A DNA stretch of 41,068 nucleotides from an uncultured Eubacteriales bacterium (GCA_900544965.1 UQXE01000018.1:1-41068); one strand, 5' to 3'. Positions 32,427-40,395 are shown, numbered from the stretch's first letter. A program made the numbers and translations. Notes: a model not told the origin generated them from the sequence alone.

Positions 32427-32903
32427 ATGAACAAAGATATGTGCGTAGCCTGTGACGATGGAATTTTGAATATTCGTGTCGGCGCAATCATCATGAAGGA
32501 TGGAAAGATTTTGATGGTTGGCAATGACAGAGACTATCTCTACTCCGTTGGCGGCAGGGTAAAATTCGGTGAAACAGCAGAAGAGGCTGTCGTCCGTGAG
32601 GTGCTGGAGGAAACAGGCGTTCAGATGGAAATTGACCGCCTTGGCTTTGTGCATGAAAACTATTTCTATGGCGACATGCCTTCCAATCGGAACAAGCTGA
32701 TTTATGAGATTTCGCTTTTCTTCTATATGAAAGTGCCTGATGCTTTTGCGCCGATCAGCGAAAGCTTTATGGAAGATAACAGCAAAGAACACTTGGTGTG
32801 GGCTTCGCTCGATGAGGACATTAAGATGTATCCAGAATTCTTCAAGACCGAATTGAAGAATCCAACAGACACAGTAAAGCTTTTCACTACGGACAAGAGA
32901 TAA
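32427..32903 (+). CDS. Nudix hydrolase 1
   Basis: A 158-residue Nudix protein hydrolysing a nucleoside diphosphate linked to another group. The Nudix box is complete: GGRVKFGETAEEAVVREVLE followed by ETGVQM (about 48-73). It starts VRVGAIIMKDGKILMVGN-like and has the usual alpha/beta pattern; the substrate is unknown. The ATG at 32427 has GGAGGT 10 nt upstream. Longer in-frame starts run into the mobC remnant and are not used. It is cargo between two mobC-like sequences. Confidence 0.85.
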   Translation: MNKDMCVACDDGILNIRVGAIIMKDGKILMVGNDRDYLYSVGGRVKFGETAEEAVVREVLEETGVQMEIDRLGFVHENYFYGDMPSNRNKLIYEISLFFYMKVPDAFAPISESFMEDNSKEHLVWASLDEDIKMYPEFFKTELKNPTDTVKLFTTDKR

Positions 32904-32927
32904 CTGAACAGGAGCGGGATAGCATCT

Positions 32928-33143
32928 ATGCCAGACAACAGGAATCGCAAGCGACCGATACAGGTCAAATTCTTCGTAGACGAAAGAGAACTCAGCTTGA
33001 TAAAGGCGAGGATGGCACAGCTTGGGATAGAGAATATGAGCGCTTACCTTCGCCAAGTGGCGATCGACGGATATGAGGAAAAACCGGATATGCCTGAACT
33101 CCGTGAGCCGAAAATCCCTGACTCACTTTTCAAGATGGAGTGA
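32928..33143 (+). CDS. MobC-like ribbon-helix-helix mobilization protein, short
   Basis: A 71-residue protein with KRPIQVKFFVDERELSLIKA, then RMAQLGIENMSAYLRQVAID and GYE. This is the DNA-binding core seen in MobC-type relaxosome accessory proteins of clostridial mobilizable elements (family recognised from memory). The usual C-terminal part is missing and replaced by PELREPKIPDSLFKME, so it may be truncated. GGAG lies 13 nt upstream of the ATG. No relaxase follows; instead about 460 bp of palindromic DNA lies downstream. Confidence 0.6.
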   Translation: MPDNRNRKRPIQVKFFVDERELSLIKARMAQLGIENMSAYLRQVAIDGYEEKPDMPELREPKIPDSLFKME

Positions 33144-33390
33144 TGTTCAGCTCCGCAGGAGCGCAGCCGATTTCTCTGAAATCGTTCAGGGGTTTGGGGC
33201 ATTTCCACAACAAGATTGCACAGGTGTATAAACACGAGCATTGCTTGCCAAGTGCGTTTCGCAGTTGGCAGGTAATGAGAAGTGGGTACCACCGTGCATT
33301 GCTTGCCGGAATGGCAAGCTCCGGTGTGGGTACTCACCGGATTTGCTTGCTATTCTGCAAGGAAATCCCGGTCGTACCACGCCGGATTTC

Positions 33391-33410
33391 GCAAGTGTAC
33401 ATACACTTGC
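33391..33410. repeat. Inverted repeat in candidate oriT
   Basis: GCAAGTGT and ACACTTGC, perfect 8-bp arms around ACAT. TTGCTTGC-type motifs flank it on both sides. Confidence 0.7.
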
Positions 33411-33496
33411 TGTGCTTGCTATTCTCCGTTTCTCATGATAGCAAGCGCCATTTCCCAAATGGAAATCGGCGGCAACCGCCGCCTTGTCTGCCAAAA

Positions 33497-33571
33497 AGCG
33501 AAACGGACGGGCACTGTCAATGGCGGCGCAGCCGTTCATCTTGACCATTGACGGCGTTCGTCCGTTTTGCT
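33497..33571. repeat. Nested palindrome before Nudix gene 2
   Basis: Concentric arms share a centre near 33534: AGCGAAACGGACG (33497-33509) with CGTCCGTTTTGCT (33559-33571), 12 of 13 paired, and GTCAATGG (33516-33523) with CCATTGAC (33545-33552), perfect. A small CGGC/GCCG stem is at 33524-33534. It could be an oriT-type structure or a leader RNA fold. Confidence 0.75.
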
Positions 33572-33606
33572 ACAAGATAAGGCTAATTGTGTCGAGGAGG
33601 ATTGCA

Positions 33607-34062
33607 ATGCGTGCACCCTTTCAAATACTTGCAATACCATATCGGATTGTCGATGGAACTCCAATGTACTGCGTTTTTCACCGTGCTGATCACGACCAAT
33701 GGCAGTTCATTGCCGGAGGCGGCGAGGACAACGAAACACCTTTGGCGGCAGCAAAAAGAGAAACCTTTGAGGAGGGTGGTGTACATTCTACTCAGTGGCT
33801 TGGATTGAAAAGTCTGTCGTATATTCCAGTTACGATCATATCAGAAATGCATCGCAAACATTGGGACAGCAGCACCTATGTAATTCCCGAATATACTTTT
33901 GGCTTTGAATGTCAAGATGATGTACGGCTATCTCCTGAACATACCGACTGCGTATGGTTGACCTACGACGAAGCAAATCAAAAGCTCAAGTGGGACTCAA
34001 ACCGTACAGCACTCTACGAACTGAATTGTCGTTTGAAAAAAGCGAATGAAAAGGAGGCTTGA
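33607..34062 (+). CDS. Nudix hydrolase 2
   Basis: A 151-residue Nudix protein. The box is GGGEDNETPLAAAKRETFEE then GGV (about 37-59). N-terminal FQILAIPYRIVDGTPMYCVF and aromatic-rich EYTFGFEC resemble small dATP/dihydroneopterin triphosphate pyrophosphatases (NudB-like). The substrate is not established. AGGAGGATTGC precedes the ATG at 33607; the longer frame upstream runs through the palindromic region and is not used. AAGGAGG for the next gene overlaps its 3' end. Confidence 0.85.
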   Translation: MRAPFQILAIPYRIVDGTPMYCVFHRADHDQWQFIAGGGEDNETPLAAAKRETFEEGGVHSTQWLGLKSLSYIPVTIISEMHRKHWDSSTYVIPEYTFGFECQDDVRLSPEHTDCVWLTYDEANQKLKWDSNRTALYELNCRLKKANEKEA

Positions 34063-34066
34063 CGAA

Positions 34067-34462
34067 GTGAATCCGAAAGAAAATGACAATGAGATCATCG
34101 AACTGACCGACGAGGAACTGGATGAGATTTTTACCGATGATGATTTTGATAACGGCGAGGAGGACGGTGAAATCCGCTCGTTTCATTTCTCCAATCCTGA
34201 CCCGTATGCCAAGGTCAAGCCGCGCCCCGACGATGCCCCCAAGAGGGAGTTTTCTTTCGATGAAAAGGGCAACATCGTGGTGAAAAATCTGTCCGCCTTT
34301 TGGCTGCCCGATATCAAAATCGTGGAGGAACACGGCGGCACGGAATACACCGTAACCGGCAGCTACGAGGGAACGGAAACCCTCGACAAGAAACTCAGAC
34401 GCATTATGGAACAGAACGCCGCCGATGATAAAAACGGTATCACGGAGGACGCCGATGAGTAA
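34067..34462 (+). CDS. Acidic TnpW-like element protein
   Basis: 131 residues. The N-terminal half is strongly acidic (ELTDEELDEIFTDDDFDNGE). The C-terminal part, GGTEYTVTGSYEGTETLDKK followed by LRRIMEQN, resembles TnpW-like proteins encoded beside TnpX/TndX recombinases (K.. TxYxVxxxFxxxxxETxxxKxxRxI). The GTG at 34067 has AAGGAGG 9 nt upstream. It overlaps the region upstream of the recombinase, and its stop at 34460-34462 overlaps a possible early recombinase ATG (34455). Its function is not known; a modulator of recombination is plausible. Confidence 0.6.
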   Translation: MNPKENDNEIIELTDEELDEIFTDDDFDNGEEDGEIRSFHFSNPDPYAKVKPRPDDAPKREFSFDEKGNIVVKNLSAFWLPDIKIVEEHGGTEYTVTGSYEGTETLDKKLRRIMEQNAADDKNGITEDADE

Positions 34463-34535
34463 CGACGTTTCTCTTGATATAAATCAAGAATCCAATCCTG
34501 TTCAGACAGTTGCCCCACCGAAGGAGGACAACAAT

Positions 34536-36191
34536 ATGTTAAGGGCAACCGACAAAATCACAGCGCTTTATTGCAGACTGTCCGTGGAGGACACCAAAGA
34601 AAAAGGCGGCAAGGATGACCCGTCGAACTCCATCCAGCATCAGCAGATTATGTTAATGGAGTATGCAAAATCTCAGCACTTTCCGAACCCGACGTTCTTC
34701 ATTGATGATGGGTACAGCGGCGTGGATTTTTCCAACCGCCCCGGCTTTCAGAAGATGCTTGCGGAAATTGAAGCCGGTCATGTGGAAGTGGTGATTACGA
34801 AAGACCTTTCAAGACTCGGTCGTAATTCTTCGCTGACAGGGCTTTATATCAACTACACGTTTCCTCAGTACGGCGTGCGGTATATTGCCATCAACGACCA
34901 CTTCGACACCATTGACCCCAACAGCACCGACAGCGACATGGCAGGCATTAAGAACTGGTTCAATGAGTGGTATTCCAAGGATACCAGCCGCAAAATCCGT
35001 GCCGTCAACAAGGCAAAGGGGGAGCGTGGAGAGCGCTTGACCACCAACGTTCCCTACGGCTATAAACGTGACTCTGACAATCCTAAGAAATGGGTGATTG
35101 ACGAGGAAGCCGCACAGGTCGTGAAGCGGATCTTTGCGCTCTGCATGGAGCGAAAAGGGCCGAGCCAGATCGCCACCTTGCTGGAAAAGGAAAAGGTACT
35201 GAATCCCACCGCCTACAAACAACGGGAGGGCAGAAAAACACCGCATCAGACCCCGGAGAATGAGTACCGCTGGCACGAAAGCACCGTTGCTTATATCCTC
35301 GAATACATGGAGTACACGGGCTGCACGGTCAATTTCAAGACCTACACCAACTCCATCTGGGATAAGAAGCAGCGGGAAAATCCAATAGAGAATCGCAAGA
35401 TTTTCTATAACACCCACCCGGCGATCATCTCTCTGGAAGTCTTTGATAAGGTGCAGGAGATCAGGCAGCAGCGGCACCGCAGAACAGCGACGGGAAAGAG
35501 CAATATGTTTTCAGGCTTGGTGTTCTGCAATGACTGCAAGCAGAAGCTCTACTACTCCACCACCAGCTATTTTGAAAAGCGGCAGGACTTCTTCATCTGC
35601 TCTACCCATCGTGCCAACAAGGACAAGTGCAGCGGACATTATATCCGTGCCGTTGTGCTGGAACAGATCGTCTGGAAGCACATTCAGGAGGTCGTATCGG
35701 TAGTCACTCGCTATGAGGCGTATTTCCGTTCTGAAATGGAGCAAAAGCTCCGTATGCAGAGTGAGGAATCGCTGCGGCTGTCTCAGAAGCGGCTGGCACA
35801 GGCTGAGAAGCGAATCGGAGAACTTGACCGTCTTTTCATCCGCATTTACGAGGACAATGTAGCCGGACGGCTGGACGATGAGCACTTTGCCATGATGAGC
35901 AAGAACTACACCGAGGAACAGAAAGACCTCAAAGCCGAGGTCAAAGGTCTGCAACAGCAAATCCATGAACAGGAACAACAGGCAGAGAATATAGAGCAGT
36001 TTGTTCAGCGGGTAAAGAGGAACAGCACCCTCACGGAGCTGACCCCCTATGCCCTCAGAGAGCTTGTCAAGGCGGTCTATGTAGATGCACCTGACAAGTC
36101 CAGCGGCAAGCGCAGGCAGAAGGTACATATCGAGTACGACCTTGTGGGCTACATTCCCGTGGATGAACTGCTAAAAGCGGAACAGGCATGA
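34536..36191 (+). CDS. Large serine recombinase, TndX/TnpX type
   Basis: A 551-residue recombinase expected to excise and insert the 5.4-kb element. The catalytic domain begins ITALYCRLSVEDTKEKGG with Ser16 as nucleophile, then FFIDDGYSGVDFSNRPGFQ, DLSRLGRNSS and WYSKDTSRKIRA. A recombinase domain follows (VPYGYKRD). The zinc ribbon has CNDCKQKLYY and ICSTHRANKDKC. A long coiled coil (about 395-480) precedes a DUF4368-like tail with YVDAPDKSSGKRRQKVHIEY. I chose the ATG at 34536 because AAGGAGG lies 8 nt upstream; an ATG at 34455 would add 27 residues and has GGAGG too. It is quite different from the integrase at 111-1655. Confidence 0.93.
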   Translation: MLRATDKITALYCRLSVEDTKEKGGKDDPSNSIQHQQIMLMEYAKSQHFPNPTFFIDDGYSGVDFSNRPGFQKMLAEIEAGHVEVVITKDLSRLGRNSSLTGLYINYTFPQYGVRYIAINDHFDTIDPNSTDSDMAGIKNWFNEWYSKDTSRKIRAVNKAKGERGERLTTNVPYGYKRDSDNPKKWVIDEEAAQVVKRIFALCMERKGPSQIATLLEKEKVLNPTAYKQREGRKTPHQTPENEYRWHESTVAYILEYMEYTGCTVNFKTYTNSIWDKKQRENPIENRKIFYNTHPAIISLEVFDKVQEIRQQRHRRTATGKSNMFSGLVFCNDCKQKLYYSTTSYFEKRQDFFICSTHRANKDKCSGHYIRAVVLEQIVWKHIQEVVSVVTRYEAYFRSEMEQKLRMQSEESLRLSQKRLAQAEKRIGELDRLFIRIYEDNVAGRLDDEHFAMMSKNYTEEQKDLKAEVKGLQQQIHEQEQQAENIEQFVQRVKRNSTLTELTPYALRELVKAVYVDAPDKSSGKRRQKVHIEYDLVGYIPVDELLKAEQA

Positions 36192-36210
36192 CCGAGATCA
36201 TGCCTGTTCC
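36179..36210. terminator. Hairpin overlapping the recombinase stop codon
   Basis: GGAACAGGCATGA (36179-36191) pairs perfectly with TCATGCCTGTTCC (36198-36210). The stop codon TGA is inside the stem. Only a weak T-rich stretch follows (AAGAATTTT). Confidence 0.65.
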
Positions 36211-36224
36211 AAGAATTTTGAATT

Positions 36225-36272
36225 TTACTGTCTTACCAGCAGGGAGCCTAAAGCCCGTTTTTTACTTGAACC
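36225..36272 (-). repeat. Right terminal inverted repeat of the 5.4-kb element
   Basis: Inverted copies of the left-end blocks: TTACTGTCTTA (36225-36235) and GCCCGTTTTTTACTTGAACC (36253-36272). The element ends 10 bp before the stop codon of the minus-strand lipoprotein. Confidence 0.85.
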
Positions 36273-36281
36273 ATTAGTTCA

Positions 36282-36782
36282 TTATTCTTCTGAGTTCATT
36301 GATATGTGCATATCAATAATCTCTTCCTTTGTAAGCAGGCTGAAAGTAGCCAAATAATCCTGTGTAAAATCAACGGTTACCTTATTCCCTTCAACACGGG
36401 GATTTTGGTACAGTCCGGATGCAACAATGGTTGTGGCATACGTTTGCGCCAGCTCCTCGGTCTTGAGCGTTGTTACAAGATCGGCTGATTTAAGGGTATC
36501 GCCGTCATAATAATATGTAAACAGCTGAACGGTATCATTTAGCGTTATTGATATTACAGCGTTACCGTCAATTATTTCAGCATCAATTTTTTCAACCGGT
36601 TCCTCCGTTGGCATAGCTCCCGAGGAATCGGGGACGTCGGGGGACGAAGCGTCGGGCGAACCCTCGATTGCTGGGGAAGCCGAGGGAGCGGGGCTGTCTT
36701 TCAAAGTGTTGTTATCCTTGCCGCAGGCGGTAAGGGATAGCACAAAAATAGTTATAAGTACTATGGATAAGATTTTTTTCAC
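36282..36782 (-). CDS. Secreted lipoprotein of unknown function
   Basis: 166 residues with a lipoprotein signal peptide (VKKILSIVLITIFVLSLTAC, lipobox LTAC, Cys20). A low-complexity Ser/Pro/Asp/Glu linker follows (DSPAPSASPAIEGSPDASSP). The C-terminal domain of about 95 residues has ISITLNDTVQLFTYYYDGDT and QNPRVEGNKVTVDFTQDYL and is not recognised. It resembles small extracellular lipoproteins of clostridia. The GTG at 36782 has AGGAGG about 10 nt upstream. The mobile element ends just beyond its stop codon, so any native terminator on that side has been moved away. Confidence 0.75.
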   Translation of the reverse strand: MKKILSIVLITIFVLSLTACGKDNNTLKDSPAPSASPAIEGSPDASSPDVPDSSGAMPTEEPVEKIDAEIIDGNAVISITLNDTVQLFTYYYDGDTLKSADLVTTLKTEELAQTYATTIVASGLYQNPRVEGNKVTVDFTQDYLATFSLLTKEEIIDMHISMNSEE

Positions 36783-36940
36783 TTTAACTTGTCCTCCTAT
36801 AAAAGATATAAGCGCGGTTGAAATAAAGCCGCCATATCTATTTTGCCTAATCATAAGCTATTCGATTATATCAGATTCCAACGGACAATAACAGTATTAT
36901 TTACTGTATAAAAACAATGCTGTTTGACAACTGCTACACA

Positions 36941-36970
36941 TATAAGCCCGAATTTCACTGCGGGCTTATA
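36941..36970. terminator. Terminator after carbamate kinase gene
   Basis: TATAAGCCCG (36941-36950) pairs perfectly with CGGGCTTATA (36961-36970). It lies 26 bp past the minus-strand arcC stop. Confidence 0.7.
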
Positions 36971-36995
36971 CAACCGTATACAGATATAATGAGGT

Positions 36996-37940
36996 TTAGC
37001 CTCTTAACGTAGTGCCAGCTCTGCCGTTTAGCGCGTCAACAGCCTTATCAAGTGATGTAATGATTGCGCGTCTGCCACTTTTGCTGAGTATGAATTTAAG
37101 AGCGGCTTCGATCTTTGGCAGCATTGAACCAGGCGCGAAATGCCCCTCCGAGATATATTTCCGCGCCGTATTGGCATCCAGTTCTGAAATCTCCAGCTGA
37201 TCAGGCTTACCATAGTTTATACATACCTTTTCAACGGCCGTAAGTATCATAAGCGTATCGGCGTCCAGGTCTTCCGCAAGCTTTTCAGACGCAAGATCCT
37301 TGTCAATTACCGCGGCTACGCCCTCTAGTTCCCCGTTGGCATTTCTTATCACAGGTATTCCGCCGCCTCCAACAGTTATGACAAGAAACCCATTATCAGC
37401 AAGGCATTCCACTGCCTTAAGCTCAACTATTTCAACCGGAAGGGGAGACGCTACCACCCTGCGCCATCCGCGTCCGGAATCCTCCTTCATGGTATAGCCC
37501 TTATGAGAAGCTATTTCCATTGCCTCAGATTCGCTGTAAAAAGGCCCTATAGGTTTTGACGGATTTTTAAATTTTGGATCGTCTTTATCGACTACAACCT
37601 GCGTCACAACTGTGACAACCTGGGTGTTGTTATTCCTCTTTTTTAGCACCTTTGACAAACCCTGCTGAATATGGTATCCGATCATGCCTTGACTCATCGC
37701 ACCGCATACGTCAAAGGGCATCGAAGGGGTCTTTTCGCTGTCCGCGGCTTCGTTTTGCATGACAATTCGGCCAACCTGCGGACCATTTCCGTGAGAAAGT
37801 ATAACTTCATATCCAGACTCGATCAAATCCGCGATATATTCCGAGGTATGCTCAATGACTTTAAGCTGAGCGTCGGCAGTAGCGGGGCGCCCGGTTTCCT
37901 GAAGAGCGTTGCCGCCAAGAGCGATTACAAGCTTTTTCAC
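36996..37940 (-). CDS. arcC: Carbamate kinase
   Basis: A 314-residue amino-acid-kinase-fold enzyme making ATP and carbamate from carbamoyl phosphate and ADP. Motifs are KKLVIALGGNALQETG, ILSHGNGPQVGRIV, GWRRVVASPLPVEIVE, VITVGGGGIPVI, DKDLASEKLAEDL and GHFAPGSMLPKIEAAL. The GTG at 37940 has GGAGT 6 nt upstream. No arginine deiminase or ornithine carbamoyltransferase is adjacent, so the source of carbamoyl phosphate (arginine, purine or allantoin breakdown) is not shown. It lies 71 bp downstream of tcdA, on the same strand. Confidence 0.95.
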   Translation of the reverse strand: MKKLVIALGGNALQETGRPATADAQLKVIEHTSEYIADLIESGYEVILSHGNGPQVGRIVMQNEAADSEKTPSMPFDVCGAMSQGMIGYHIQQGLSKVLKKRNNNTQVVTVVTQVVVDKDDPKFKNPSKPIGPFYSESEAMEIASHKGYTMKEDSGRGWRRVVASPLPVEIVELKAVECLADNGFLVITVGGGGIPVIRNANGELEGVAAVIDKDLASEKLAEDLDADTLMILTAVEKVCINYGKPDQLEISELDANTARKYISEGHFAPGSMLPKIEAALKFILSKSGRRAIITSLDKAVDALNGRAGTTLRG

Positions 37941-38011
37941 ATGTCTACTCCTTATTCATTAAATACTATTGAAAGATACTTATGAATTATATTTGCACGC
38001 CTGAGCGATTG

Positions 38012-38719
38012 TCAATGCCGCCATGAATTATATATATCCATTGCCACAACGCTTGCAAGGGCAAGGCCAGCAGCTGCCGGTACAAATGATATGCTTCCGG
38101 GAGCGCGGCTCCGTTCACCGTTGGGAAGGATTGGGACAATCGGTTTCTCGATTGAATACACAACCTTTAATGATTTTATGCCCTTACGGCGCATTTCTTG
38201 ACGCATCGTCCTGGCAAGGGGGCATCCTTCGGTATCGAATATATCACCAATTCTTATCTTTGTCGGATCAAGCCGGTTCCCCGCGCCCATACAGCTTACG
38301 GCCGGCACATCTCTAAGCATTGCTTCATGGATAATGGATGTCTTAGCGGATATGGTGTCAATGGCATCCACGATATAGTCCGCTGTTATAGGCAGCATTT
38401 CGGAAACATTATCCTCTGTAATAAAGGTAGGGGATACTGATACCTCACAGTCAGATATATCCTCAATCCTGCGTTTCATGGCCTCTACCTTTGGCATATT
38501 GACTGTTGACTTTGCAGCCGCCAACTGGCGGTTGAGATTGCTCGGTTGAACCAAATCGTGATCAATAAGGTGGAGCTTTCCTATCCCGCAGCGGGCCAGG
38601 GCCTCTGCGCAGTGCCCTCCTACTCCTCCCAGTCCGCATATGACTACCAACTTTCCTGAAAAAAGGGCTTCCGCTTCAACGCCTAGAAGCATTGCGGTTC
38701 TTACGAAACTTTCATTCAT
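38012..38719 (-). CDS. tcdA: tRNA threonylcarbamoyladenosine dehydratase TcdA (ThiF/E1 family)
   Basis: A 235-residue ThiF/MoeB-fold protein. The ATP-binding loop is VICGLGGVGGHCAEALARCG. Substrate-activating residues lie in IDHDLVQPSNLNRQ and ADYIVDAIDTISAK. MGAGNRLDPTKIRIGDI and APGSISFVPAAAG are typical of TcdA (formerly CsdL), which cyclises t6A to ct6A in tRNA. The start codon is ATG at 38719. The DUF368 gene ends 6 bp upstream, so they are likely co-transcribed. Confidence 0.9.
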   Translation of the reverse strand: MNESFVRTAMLLGVEAEALFSGKLVVICGLGGVGGHCAEALARCGIGKLHLIDHDLVQPSNLNRQLAAAKSTVNMPKVEAMKRRIEDISDCEVSVSPTFITEDNVSEMLPITADYIVDAIDTISAKTSIIHEAMLRDVPAVSCMGAGNRLDPTKIRIGDIFDTEGCPLARTMRQEMRRKGIKSLKVVYSIEKPIVPILPNGERSRAPGSISFVPAAAGLALASVVAMDIYNSWRH

Positions 38720-38725
38720 TGAGTA

Positions 38726-39598
38726 CTATTCCTTTTTTGCCATGATAGTGTCAATTAAAAGAGCAAGCATGAATCCGGCGGACAAAAGCAATCCCGCTAT
38801 AAACCCATTGGGGAATATTAACAGCATTGACATAACGAGAAAGCCAAGTATAGCGTAATAGGCATATCCATGATATCTCTCCAGCATTTTTCGAACGAAT
38901 AGAATAAGAATCAGAGCAACAGCCGCAAATCCCAGGGCTGTAAACAACAAATGCACTATGGCTCCGCCCCACTCAGCCGCGGCCGCTTGGTTACCGGAAA
39001 TGGCGGAAAATATTAGTGAAACGCTGGTTGATGTGTTGACGCATGAAAGAAACGGCTTATATAAGCCCAAAAATATCAGAATGAATGATGTGCTTATTCC
39101 AGGGATTACTGTGCCAACCGCGAGAATCCCTCCAATAATCATTGCAGTCAAATAGTTGAATGGCAAAGCCTCAGTGCCTGTTAGCGAGCGTTCGGCCAGA
39201 GAAAGCAGACCGATAAAAGCGGCTCCGATCAGGGCGGAAAAAATATATTTCTTTTTAAAGCCTCCCTGGGAGTTGGCTTCTTTGATAAGAGAAGGTATTC
39301 CCCCAGCAACCAGACCAAAAAAGAGACACATAACGGGTATCTCATAATTTTCAAGAGCCCACTCTACAGCGTTGCTCATTGACAATAGACCAACAGCGCC
39401 GCCGATAACCAGCGGAAACAAGAATAAAAAGCTTTTCTTTGGGGACTTGAAGAATCCCCCGATAGCATCCAGCATGGGTTTATATAAACCCATGGATACG
39501 GCCAGAATCCCTCCGCTGACTCCGGGGATTATACCGCCTATGCCTATAACCAGTCCGGCAAGCATACGCTTTATGAAATTCTTAATCTTACCGTTCAT
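38726..39598 (-). CDS. DUF368 integral membrane protein
   Basis: A 290-residue polytopic membrane protein. The N-terminal GLVIGIGGIIPGVSGGILAV and the related internal IIGGILAVGTVIPGISTSFI form the DUF368 repeat signature. About eight membrane segments are visible. Members have been linked in the literature to undecaprenyl-phosphate recycling (PopT-type flippases); I infer the same only from the family. The ATG at 39598 has GGGGG upstream and fits the family start better than the TTG at 39619. Confidence 0.88.
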   Translation of the reverse strand: MNGKIKNFIKRMLAGLVIGIGGIIPGVSGGILAVSMGLYKPMLDAIGGFFKSPKKSFLFLFPLVIGGAVGLLSMSNAVEWALENYEIPVMCLFFGLVAGGIPSLIKEANSQGGFKKKYIFSALIGAAFIGLLSLAERSLTGTEALPFNYLTAMIIGGILAVGTVIPGISTSFILIFLGLYKPFLSCVNTSTSVSLIFSAISGNQAAAAEWGGAIVHLLFTALGFAAVALILILFVRKMLERYHGYAYYAILGFLVMSMLLIFPNGFIAGLLLSAGFMLALLIDTIMAKKE

Positions 39599-39721
39599 TA
39601 TAGCCCCCAAAAAATCCAATATAAAAATTATAGCATAAGCCGACGGGGAGGGATATGAAGCTGTTGTAATATATTTTTTTGCATAAATTTTAGTATTGAT
39701 TTAACGCTGGGTTTAAGTTAT

Positions 39722-39727
39722 TATAAT
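39722..39727 (+). promoter_or_regulatory. -10 box of tRNA-Ser
   Basis: TATAAT 40 bp before the mature tRNA 5' end. The -35 is unclear: TTAACG would give 15 bp and TTGATT 20 bp spacing. Confidence 0.5.
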
Positions 39728-39767
39728 TAAGGCTTTGTAGAATGAAGACAAACATATAAAGCATCAT

Positions 39768-39859
39768 GGAGAGATGGCTGAGCTGGTCTAAGGCGCACGA
39801 CTGGAAATCGTGTGTACCCCTTAAAGGTACCGAGGGTTCGAATCCCTCTCTCTCCGCCA
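39768..39859 (+). tRNA. tRNA-Ser (anticodon GGA)
   Basis: Acceptor GGAGAGA (39768-39774) pairs with TCTCTCC (39849-39855). The anticodon stem CACGA/TCGTG (39796-39812) holds loop CTGGAAA with anticodon GGA (39803-39805). A long variable arm (GTACC...GGTAC) marks class II tRNA. T-arm GTTCGAATCC and encoded CCA (39857-39859) are present. Confidence 0.97.
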
Positions 39860-39943
39860 GTACAATTCAAATCCGAACCCGCAGTTCATCTTCGTAAACG
39901 GTGTGTTCGGTTGCGTCTTCAAGCGATAAGATGCAAACAAAGC

Positions 39944-39982
39944 CCCCGTGCCAACCTGTAACGGCCAACACGGGGATTTTTT
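39944..39982 (+). terminator. Terminator after tRNA-Ser
   Basis: CCCCGTG (39944-39950) pairs with CACGGGG (39969-39975), followed by ATTTTTT. Confidence 0.8.
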
Positions 39983-40303
39983 ATAAAATAGATTCGAACA
40001 AAATAACTCCTATTAAGTCTTTCTAAAAGTTCGATACTTGCCCTTTGATTGCCAGATGAATATCTTGCATAACCAGCCAATCTCATGCATGTCTCCTCCC
40101 ACTATTTTGTTTATATCTTTGCCGATGGCTGGAGTATCTATAATAAGCGATTGCTGTTTTGAGTTCGTTGGTGGAATATTATTCATGATTTCACCGTGAC
40201 ATTTAAACTGTTTGTTTATAATTCTATCAATAATAAGTCCCACACGCAAGTAATAATTGACCATTAACGCTCTGAACACCTAAAAATCGACAAAATATAA
40301 TGC

Positions 40304-40331
40304 TTGCTTATTTGGTGTCATAGTATATAAT
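40304..40331 (+). promoter_or_regulatory. Promoter of the secreted protein gene
   Basis: TTGCTT (40304-40309) and TATAAT (40326-40331) with 16 bp spacing; the -10 is consensus. The ATG follows 64 bp later. Confidence 0.55.
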
Positions 40332-40395
40332 ACTAAATATAACCCATGTATATAGTCATATTGGTAGTAAAACAGCATGTTCTCGGAGGTGAGAA

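Larger units (their letters stand above)
33144..33606. other. Palindrome-rich non-coding DNA, candidate oriT region
   Basis: No credible gene. It contains repeated TTGCTTGC motifs and several inverted repeats: GCTTGCC/GGCAAGC (33301-33319), GCAAGTGT/ACACTTGC (33391-33410) and a nested 75-bp palindrome (33497-33571). Lying next to a mobC-like gene, it is a candidate transfer origin. Confidence 0.5.
30842..36272 (+). mobile_element. Integrative/mobilizable element, about 5.4 kb, with inverted terminal repeats
   Basis: Both ends carry GGTTCAAGTAAAAAACGGGC (30842-30861 and, inverted, 36253-36272) and a second shared block, TAAGACAGTAA, at almost equal distance inside (30880-30890; inverted 36225-36235). 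Inside are a HExxH protein, two Nudix hydrolases, a MobC-like gene, palindromic DNA, a TnpW-like protein and a TndX/TnpX-type serine recombinase at the right end. The repeats can be read as the two half-sites of the circular attachment site. No relaxase gene was found, so transfer would need a helper. Flanking chromosomal genes are TauE/SafE and a lipoprotein. Confidence 0.8.
39860..40395. other. Intergenic DNA after tRNA-Ser
   Basis: It holds the terminator (39944-39982) and then about 340 bp of AT-rich sequence. A minus-strand 88-codon frame (40013-40279) has no good ribosome site and no recognisable motif, so I do not call it a gene. The promoter of the next gene is at 40304-40331. Confidence 0.5.

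Noticed and set aside
33144..33606. CRISPR-like repeats (TTGCTTGC motifs)
   Set aside because: The repeats are short, unevenly spaced and partly inverted. There is no constant repeat-spacer unit and no cas gene.
34809..36128. Long minus-strand frames of 205-222 codons opposite the second recombinase
   Set aside because: They mirror the codon structure of the recombinase and contain no family motifs or ribosome sites.
30826..36312. TGTGCATA present at 30830-30837 and 36305-36312 as a possible direct repeat flanking the element
   Set aside because: The right copy lies inside the lipoprotein coding sequence, outside the inverted ends at unequal distances (5 and 33 bp). Probably chance.
40013..40279. 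Minus-strand 88-codon frame after tRNA-Ser
   Set aside because: No good ribosome binding site, no recognisable motif, AT-rich region. Not reported as a gene, although an element remnant beside the tRNA is possible.
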